Source of the DNA: Gammaproteobacteria bacterium
Lineage (GTDB): Bacteria > Gemmatimonadota > Gemmatimonadetes > Longimicrobiales > Gaopeijiaceae
Direction of reading: 5' to 3'
DNA: 38,429 nt
NCBI GenBank assembly: GCA_028821195.1
Contig: JAPPHB010000060.1
Coordinates: forward strand, 1 to 38,429
Shown here: positions 33,040 to 38,429 of the stretch, in pieces
How positions within the stretch are numbered: the stretch's first letter is position 1
Layout of the letters: every line of letters starts with the position of its first letter
Notes under the pieces: generated by a model
The model's input: only the letters and a program-made list of their open reading frames with translations
Database searches by the model: none
Told to the model about the DNA's origin: nothing
Position numbers and translations under genes: made by a program

Positions 33040-35370
33040 ATGATGCAGATAACGCGTTTCGGCGCCCGCCTCTTCCGTATTCGAAATGTTGTGGCTGCTG
33101 GTCTGCTGGCTATGCTGCTGCCGTTGCCAGCCGCGGCCCAAGGCGACCCGGACCTGCTGACCGGTCTGACGTTCAACGACGGGGTGCGGGACCTGCCGAT
33201 CGAGCAGAACGTTGCGAACAGTTCCGGTTTCGGTGGCCCGGGCACGTACATGGTGCACGTGCCGCCCGGCATACGCAGGGTCACGGTGACGCCGACTTGG
33301 ACGAACAGCCAAATCTCCGGAGTCCCCGGGACTGTGCGAGACATCACCTACGGCAAGGACATGGGTGCCCTGAGCTGGTCCGGCGGAGAAAGCGGCCAGG
33401 GCAAGGTGCTAGAGCTAAAGCGGGGCACCAACCCCCCAGTGTGGGGCAACGGCTCAACCCAGCTCACGCTCCGGCTCTCGGGCGGGTCCGCCGTCAACGG
33501 CACGAAGTACCGAATCCTTCTCACGCACAACGGGGACTGGGAAGCGGCCAACGACCGGCTGAAGCGGCTGGCGATGCGTACGAGCGGCAATGGGCAGCAG
33601 CAGCAATCCTCCGGTGGCGGGGCAATACTGCTCGGCACCACGGCGGCGACGCCGGGAGACGCGGAGGCGCCCCTCGTCAGGGCGCGGCAGAGCTATGCGC
33701 AGCAAGCCGCGGCAAGTTCGCGCACGGCCGTGGTGCTGGATCCGCCGTTCAACGACGAGATCTACGCGTACACCGCGCGAGTGCCGTCGGATGTCACGCA
33801 GGTGACGGTGGATGTGGCGCCGAGCGATCCGTCGGCGTCGGTGACGGTGAACGGGGGGCCGGCGACTCGGCCGGTGCCCGTTTCGGTCGGCGAGAACCGC
33901 ATCGAAGTGGTGGTGACGGCAGAGGATTCGCGTTACCGGCGGACCTACACGGTGACGGTGACGCGGGAGGCGGCGGCGCCGCTGACGGCGTCCTTCGAGG
34001 ACGTTCCAGACGAGCACGGCGGGAAGGCCTTCACGTTCAGGGTGCGCCTGAGCGAGGCGGTGGGGAACTTCAGCAAGTCGCCGCGCGCGTCGTCCTTCGA
34101 CGTGAAGCAGGGCCGCGTACGGAACGTGAAGCAGGTCGAGGGCGGGCTGTGGCAGGTCCGGGTCCGCCCGTCGTCGTGGCGCACGGTCGAGGTTACGCTG
34201 GCCGGCGGACGCGGCTGCGACGAGGCGGGGGCGGTGTGCACGCCGGATGGGCGGCCACTGTCGAACACGGTGAGCGCGAAGGTTCGGGGCAAGTCGAACC
34301 TCAAGGTGGCGGGCGGCCGGGCGAAGGAGGGCAAGCCCATCGACTTCGCGGTGACGCTTAACCGCGCGTCGTCGGGGACGGTGACCGTGGACTACGCGAC
34401 GGAAGACGAGACGGCGACGGCGGGGTCGGACTACGTGGCGGCGTCGGGGACGCTGGCGTTCGTGCCGGGTGAGACGGAGAAGGTGGTGCGGGTCGAGACG
34501 CTTGCGGACACGGTCAGCGAGGGCAAGGAAGTGTTCCGGCTGCGACTCAGCAACGCGTCTTCGGGGGCGCGAATCGAGGACGGCAAGGCGGCGGGATGGA
34601 TCAACAACGTGGCGGCCGGCCAAACGGCGGGGGACCGGGCGCCGGGGAAGGTGGTGGACACCGAGGAAGCCCAAGCGCTCGCCATCGCCGGCGAACTGAG
34701 CCCGGAGGACGTTGCGGGCGCGCTCCTGGGCGGGAGCGGCCTCGAAGAGAAGCGGCTCGAAGCGCTCGACCGTCTGGGCAACGGCAACGGGCACTTCGAC
34801 GTGGGCGACCTGCTCGCATGGATCGAACGATGCCGCAACGGTGGGGCAAGGTGCGGCGAGGGCCCCAGGACGCCGCCGAGCGCGGCCGCGCTGCCTGCCG
34901 CCATCGCGGTCGGGGCCGTGCCAAGACGCCTGCGCAGGCGCGCCCCTCGAGGACGGGTCCGCCGACGGCGAAGGACCGGCGTGCTCACAGTCCTGTTTGC
35001 GGCGACGCTGTGGTCCTGCGATCCCGCGGGCGGGCCAACCGCCGCAATCGCGCCCGAGCCGGGCTACCTAGCCGTCGAACTGACGGCCCCCGCCGGAGGA
35101 CCGGACGCCGCCGGCGCGCTCGTCGAAATCGACGGGCCGGGCATCGGGGAGGTCCGGGCGCCGGGACTCGATGTCTACGCTGCCGAGGAAGGCAGCGAGC
35201 CGAGACGGTTCGTGCTAGCGGGCGGCATGCGCACGGGTCCCGTGCTGGAGTTCCAGGTGCCCGACCGGAACCTGGCGGCATCCTACAGCGTCCGCGTCGT
35301 TGAGGTAGCCGGGGAAGACCACCGGCTCCTCGAGCCGGACGATTACCGGGCGGCGATCACGCCGCACTGA
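33040..35370 (+). CDS. Secreted protein with cadherin-like and Calx-beta domains
   Basis: 776 residues; ATG at 33040 or 33043. Signal peptide VVAAGLLAMLLPLPAAAQ (cleavage near 34). Residues about 225-315 (FNDEIYAYTARVPSDVTQVT and GENRIEVVVTAEDSRYRRTY) match the cadherin-like beta-sandwich domain. About 320-420 is a beta domain of the FRVRLSE type; 425-525 is a Calx-beta domain (KEGKPIDFAVTLNRASSGTV, TAGSDYVAASG, VSEGKEVFRLRLSNAS). LDRLGNGNGHFDVGDLLAWI at about 580-605 is dockerin-like with calcium-ligand spacing. A very basic stretch and then TGVLTVLFAATLWSC, a lipobox-like or transmembrane segment, precede a final beta domain. It is a surface adhesion or envelope protein of unknown partner. 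Confidence 0.75.
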   Translation: MMQITRFGARLFRIRNVVAAGLLAMLLPLPAAAQGDPDLLTGLTFNDGVRDLPIEQNVANSSGFGGPGTYMVHVPPGIRRVTVTPTWTNSQISGVPGTVRDITYGKDMGALSWSGGESGQGKVLELKRGTNPPVWGNGSTQLTLRLSGGSAVNGTKYRILLTHNGDWEAANDRLKRLAMRTSGNGQQQQSSGGGAILLGTTAATPGDAEAPLVRARQSYAQQAAASSRTAVVLDPPFNDEIYAYTARVPSDVTQVTVDVAPSDPSASVTVNGGPATRPVPVSVGENRIEVVVTAEDSRYRRTYTVTVTREAAAPLTASFEDVPDEHGGKAFTFRVRLSEAVGNFSKSPRASSFDVKQGRVRNVKQVEGGLWQVRVRPSSWRTVEVTLAGGRGCDEAGAVCTPDGRPLSNTVSAKVRGKSNLKVAGGRAKEGKPIDFAVTLNRASSGTVTVDYATEDETATAGSDYVAASGTLAFVPGETEKVVRVETLADTVSEGKEVFRLRLSNASSGARIEDGKAAGWINNVAAGQTAGDRAPGKVVDTEEAQALAIAGELSPEDVAGALLGGSGLEEKRLEALDRLGNGNGHFDVGDLLAWIERCRNGGARCGEGPRTPPSAAALPAAIAVGAVPRRLRRRAPRGRVRRRRRTGVLTVLFAATLWSCDPAGGPTAAIAPEPGYLAVELTAPAGGPDAAGALVEIDGPGIGEVRAPGLDVYAAEEGSEPRRFVLAGGMRTGPVLEFQVPDRNLAASYSVRVVEVAGEDHRLLEPDDYRAAITPH

Positions 35371-35459
35371 AGCTCTAGGGTGGCCCCCCGACGTGTGCGT
35401 TGCGGCTCGTGCGCGCCGGGGGGTCCGAGCCTGCCACAACCCCGCCGAACGGCCTGTGG

Positions 35460-35483
35460 CCCGCCGGGGGGGAGCCCGGCGGG
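35460..35483 (+). terminator. GC-rich stem-loop after the Calx-beta gene
   Basis: CCCGCCGGG at 35460-35468 pairs perfectly with 35475-35483 across a 6-base loop, about 90 bp past the stop codon. No T-tract follows, so any terminator activity would be weak or factor-assisted. Confidence 0.35.
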
Positions 35484-35887
35484 GCAACGCGTGACTTCCG
35501 GCCCCGCCACTCCCGCGCCCGCGAACGACGCTCCGCAGCCGCTGTAGCGCCGCTCGTCCGCGGCGCGCTCCGTGATGCGCCCGGGCGGGCGCTTCGCGCC
35601 TTCTACCTCCGCGCCGGAACCCCGGCGACCCGCCTCCTGGCACCGTCCTCTGCCGGACCCGCCGGCTCGGTTTCCCCGGACGGCATCCGATTCCCACGCG
35701 GCGTTCGAGATCCGCCGCACCGGCCGGCCGACTCCGAACCGACCCGGACCGGGGTCCAGCCACTCGACCGGAATCGATTCCCACTTCGCAACGCCTCCCG
35801 CGAGCGGTGGGGGGCGTCTTCCCCCGTGCTGGCGGAGCGATCCGCCGGACCAGACACGGTATGACACAACCTGCAACGTCACAAGCA

Positions 35888-35905
35888 CTTAGGAGATTTC
35901 CTAAG
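35888..35905. promoter_or_regulatory. Operator-like palindrome upstream of the AlpA-like gene
   Basis: CTTAGGA at 35888-35894 and TCCTAAG at 35899-35905 are exact inverted repeats with a 4-bp centre. A TTGACT box starts three bases later. It is 65 bp before the regulator's start and may be its own binding site. Confidence 0.5.
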
Positions 35906-35969
35906 AGTTGACTTCCTTGAAATCACCGCTTCACCGTTACGGGCATGATGCGGCTGGAACGGCAGTCCC

Positions 35970-36473
35970 ATGGCAACGCTGGAGGAGCAATTCAACACGC
36001 GGATAAGCGGGTTTCTCGACGACACGGGCATGGCGCCGACGACGCTTGGCATGCTGGCGGTGGGGGACCCGAGCCTGCTGCGCCAGATCGAGCAGGGTCG
36101 CTCGGTGTCGCTCAGGACGGCGGACCGGGTCCTGGCGTTCATCAACGATCCCGACGGGGACTCGGGCGGCGCGCGGGACCCGCCGCGCCACCGCGGGCGC
36201 GGGAGGTCGTCGCCGACGGCGCGGAGCACGGGGGGAAGCCGGGCGAAGACGCAACGACCGATGGAACCGAAGACGACCCCGCCGGTCCGCGTTCTGCGCC
36301 TTCCGGAGGTGATGGCCCGCACGGGGCTGTCGCGGAGCACGATCTACAGGTGGCGCCTCGCGGGACGCTTCCCCCAGCCGATTCCACTGGGCGAGCGGTG
36401 CGTGGGCTGGATCGAGGCGGAACTGGACGAGTGGCTGCGCGAGCGGACCGCCGAGCGCCCGGGCGGCGGATAG
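35970..36473 (+). CDS. AlpA/excisionase-like regulator with second N-terminal HTH
   Basis: 167 residues. The C-terminal third (VLRLPEVMARTGLSRSTIYR, WRLAGRFPQPIPLGERCVGW, EAELDEWLRER) is a MerR-type AlpA/excisionase DNA-binding domain. The N-terminal ~55 residues (LGMLAVGDPSLLRQIEQGRSVSLRTADRVLAFI) look like a second small helix-turn-helix resembling Cro/C1. A Gly/Arg-rich linker joins them. A two-headed regulator of this kind could govern both excision and the transfer genes that follow 38 bp downstream. It is preceded by a palindrome and a promoter-like box. Confidence 0.75.
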   Translation: MATLEEQFNTRISGFLDDTGMAPTTLGMLAVGDPSLLRQIEQGRSVSLRTADRVLAFINDPDGDSGGARDPPRHRGRGRSSPTARSTGGSRAKTQRPMEPKTTPPVRVLRLPEVMARTGLSRSTIYRWRLAGRFPQPIPLGERCVGWIEAELDEWLRERTAERPGGG

Positions 36474-36511
36474 GCCGGCGCCCATCGACCCATAGGGAAA
36501 GGAAAGAGCCG

Positions 36512-36802
36512 ATGAAGACATTGCTGAGATCGATGCGAACGGCGGCCTGGGCCGCCGCGCTGCTGGCGCTGGCGCCGAGCCTGCTGCTGGCGCAGGGCAC
36601 GAGTCCGTGGGTGGACGCCGTGAACGAGCTTCAGACCCAGTTCACCGGTCCGATCGCGCGCGGGCTGTCGCTGATCGCGATCGTGGTGGGCGGGCTGATG
36701 TTCGCGTTCGGCGAGGGCGGGAGCAAGCGCACGCTGGCCGGGATCATCTTCGGGATCGGGATGGCCGTGGGCGCGGTGAACTTCCTGGGCTGGCTGTTCT
36801 GA
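36512..36802 (+). CDS. trbC: TrbC/VirB2-like conjugative pilin
   Basis: 96 residues with a long signal peptide (MRTAAWAAALLALAPSLLLAQ) and two hydrophobic helices (ARGLSLIAIVVGGLMFAFG, LAGIIFGIGMAVGAVNFLGW) separated by a GGSKRT turn. This is the VirB2/TrbC major pilin architecture of type IV secretion. GGAAAGGAAAGAG precedes the ATG. Its TGA overlaps the next start (TGATG), placing it in an operon with VirB3 and VirB4 homologues in the standard order. Confidence 0.85.
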   Translation: MKTLLRSMRTAAWAAALLALAPSLLLAQGTSPWVDAVNELQTQFTGPIARGLSLIAIVVGGLMFAFGEGGSKRTLAGIIFGIGMAVGAVNFLGWLF

Positions 36803-37107
36803 TGCGGGGCCTCGCGCGCTGGGCGGGCTACGCCGCGCTCAACCGTCCGCTGACGGTGCTGGGCGTCGAGCGACGGCTGTTCCTGCTGGGCGCGACGCTC
36901 GCCGTTGCGGTGTGGAACGCGACCGCCTCGCTGGTGGCGGGCGGTGTGGTGTTCGCCGGCTGTTACGGCGCGGGGTGGCTCGCGGGCCGGAGGGACCCGG
37001 CGTTGCTCGCGGTGCTCCGGGCCGCCGCGCGGCATCCGGCGCGGTTCGATCCGGGCAAATGGGCGGACGAGCCGTGGCACCTGAAGATCCGGGGGCGCGG
37101 CGAGTGA
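36802..37107 (+). CDS. trbD: TrbD/VirB3-like type IV secretion protein
   Basis: 101 residues. LNRPLTVLGVERRLFLLGAT is the typical VirB3/TrbD N-terminus (xRPxxxxGV followed by a membrane helix), with two hydrophobic stretches from about 25 to 65, then a charged tail (DPALLAVLRAAARHPARFDP). VirB3 is an inner-membrane partner of VirB4. It starts within the upstream stop codon, and its own TGA overlaps the GTG of the next gene. Confidence 0.82.
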   Translation: MRGLARWAGYAALNRPLTVLGVERRLFLLGATLAVAVWNATASLVAGGVVFAGCYGAGWLAGRRDPALLAVLRAAARHPARFDPGKWADEPWHLKIRGRGE

Positions 37108-38429
37108 GGGTCCCCGACGAGCTTCGGGCCTACGAGGCGGCGGGCTCCCTGGCCGAGGAGCTGCCCTACTGGGGCTGGCTCGAGGACGGTCGCACCTGCC
37201 TGACCCGGTCGGGAGAGCTGACCGCGGCGGGGCGGATCGCGCCGGCAGCAATGGACGGGCGCTCACCCGAACAGATCGACCGGGTGTTGGGCCTGTGGCA
37301 GCGGCTGCTGTCGGGGCTCGGGTCCGATACGCGCCTCCAGTTTCATATGCTCCGGCGCCCCAGCCTCGCCGAGGGTCAAGAGACGAGCGGTTCGGACATC
37401 GCGTCCTTGTCGGGGCGCAGGCGAAGCGCGTTCCTCGCCGGGCGCGTCCAGCGGCTCGACGCCTTTGTGATCTGGTCTCACGACCCGGGCCTCCGTCCGG
37501 TCGGAGGGCGTTCCGGACCGGGACCGCTGTCGCGGCTCAAGCGACTTCGGAATCGTGGCGGCAAGACGGCGGCGACCTACCTGGCCTCGGAAATCGCGGC
37601 TGCGGCCGACCGGTTCCGCGCCACAGTCGACGCGGGCCGCTCGCTCGTGGCCGAGCACACGCCCGTCGAGATGCTAGGAGCAGTTGAAGGCTCCCGGCTG
37701 CTCTCCGAACTGACCAACCGGCCCGGCACGTTCTGGGACGGCGCGACGGGCAGCGGCATGAACTGGCGGCTTGCGCTGTCGGAGCTTGAAGCCGAGCGGT
37801 CGCACCTGCAGCTCGACGGCGAGCCGGTGATCCTCTACTCGCTCCTGTCGCCGCCCGGCCAGGCGCACGCGAACATGCTGAAGGATCTCTACTGCTTGGA
37901 CGCGGTGACGACCGTCTCGCTCGAATGGCGGCCGTGGACGGTGGAGGCGGCACGGCGCCGGATCCGGAGCGCGCAGCGTCACTACTTCGCGCGCCGCTAC
38001 TCGATGATGGCGCACGCGCGGGACGCGCAGGGCACGGCGGCGGCGATGGTCGACTCGGCGGCGGCGGCCGAGTCCGACCGGCTGGGAGCGGCGCTCGTCG
38101 AACTCGAAGCCGACGGCGTGGCCTACGGCGAGGCGTCGCTGACCGTGGCGCTGCACGGCGAACTCGAAGCGATCGAGCGGCTGGACGGCGACGTGCGCCG
38201 CCTGTTCGCCGCGCACGACGCGAAGGTGATCCGGGAGGGCTACGGCCAGATGCCCGCGTGGTTCGCCCGGCTTCCGGCCCAGCCGCGCAAGCGGCAGGTG
38301 CGGAAGGTGTTCGTATCGGCCGGCCTCGCGGCGTGCCTTGCGCCCGTGTTCGGGCCGCCGAGGGGGAACAGAAGGAGCCGGCATCTGGACCGCGAGCCGC
38401 TGGCGGTGTTCGAGACGCCGTGGCGCACG
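37104..38429 (+). CDS. trbE: VirB4/TrbE type IV secretion ATPase, N-terminal part (runs off the window)
   Basis: 442 codons without a stop from the GTG at 37104 (GTGA overlap with the VirB3 gene) to the edge. The N-terminal region (VPDELRAYEAAGSLAEELPY, then GWLEDGRTCLTRSGELTAAG and IDRVLGLWQRLLSGLGSDTR) matches the CagE/TrbE/VirB4 N-terminal domain. Walker A and B are expected beyond the window. VirB4 drives pilus biogenesis and substrate transfer. Position after VirB2 and VirB3 homologues supports the call. A frame on the opposite strand is a shadow. Confidence 0.83.
   Translation, partial: MRVPDELRAYEAAGSLAEELPYWGWLEDGRTCLTRSGELTAAGRIAPAAMDGRSPEQIDRVLGLWQRLLSGLGSDTRLQFHMLRRPSLAEGQETSGSDIASLSGRRRSAFLAGRVQRLDAFVIWSHDPGLRPVGGRSGPGPLSRLKRLRNRGGKTAATYLASEIAAAADRFRATVDAGRSLVAEHTPVEMLGAVEGSRLLSELTNRPGTFWDGATGSGMNWRLALSELEAERSHLQLDGEPVILYSLLSPPGQAHANMLKDLYCLDAVTTVSLEWRPWTVEAARRRIRSAQRHYFARRYSMMAHARDAQGTAAAMVDSAAAAESDRLGAALVELEADGVAYGEASLTVALHGELEAIERLDGDVRRLFAAHDAKVIREGYGQMPAWFARLPAQPRKRQVRKVFVSAGLAACLAPVFGPPRGNRRSRHLDREPLAVFETPWRT

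Larger units (their letters stand above)
35371..35969. other. Intergenic region before the conjugation module
   Basis: About 600 bp. Open frames on both strands here are Arg/Pro/Gly-rich shadows. The 5' part has GC-rich hairpins suited to ending transcription of the Calx-beta gene; the 3' part is AT-richer and carries the palindrome at 35888-35905 and a TTGACT box at 35908, likely the promoter of the module. Confidence 0.45.

Overview
The window is high-GC bacterial DNA. A PQQ-dependent periplasmic dehydrogenase, a PadR/DUF2306 pair, a DUF222-HNH protein and secreted proteins with Calx-beta and cadherin-like modules together suggest a Gemmatimonadota-like (possibly marine or sponge-associated) organism. 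That placement is inference; there is no rRNA or marker gene here.

Layout. (1) 1-2150: a terminator-like hairpin, a decayed beta-strand-rich fragment, a strongly folded three-way-junction element at 548-636, and a tyrosine integrase. (2) 2167-9030: ordinary chromosome. It holds a DUF222-HNH protein whose 3' end is cut next to the integrase, a membrane protein translationally coupled to a PadR regulator with a clear 47-bp operator, a PQQ dehydrogenase and a PhzF-family isomerase. (3) 9143-9181: the 5' half of a tRNA-Ile(GAT) gene ending exactly after the anticodon loop. No matching 3' half was seen in the window, so everything to the right is probably an integrated element. (4) 9208-11261: a group II intron on the minus strand, with domain V, RT/maturase, and matching EBS1 and IBS1. 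(5) 11.4-29 kb: a defence island. It contains a Gabija-like OLD nuclease plus UvrD-like helicase; a four-gene minus-strand operon of DprA-like SLOG protein, PRPP-binding phosphoribosyltransferase and two PD-(D/E)XK-like nucleases; a divergent plus-strand set with a YwgA-like protein, a small nuclease and a protein with a transglycosylase-like Cys cluster; an unrecognised three-gene operon ending in a two-helix membrane protein; a secreted lipoprotein with six Ig-like repeats and an HNH nuclease; and a TIR protein. Two paralogous small genes bracket most of this. (6) 29-35.4 kb: a hybrid histidine kinase fused to a DNA-binding response regulator, then a tyrosine recombinase bracketed by two inverted 28-bp dif-like sites (11-6-11 architecture), then a large secreted Calx-beta protein. 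(7) 35.9-38.4 kb: an AlpA-like regulator followed by VirB2/TrbC, VirB3/TrbD and the start of VirB4/TrbE, i.e. the beginning of a conjugative type IV secretion module that runs off the window.

Reading it together: the right 29 kb looks like part of an integrative conjugative element inserted at tRNA-Ile and loaded with anti-phage functions. The best candidates for something undescribed are the recombinase with its inverted dif-like sites (a possible self-inverting switch), the SLOG/PRTase/nuclease operon facing the possible base-exchange protein, and the 22.3-23.7 kb three-gene operon.
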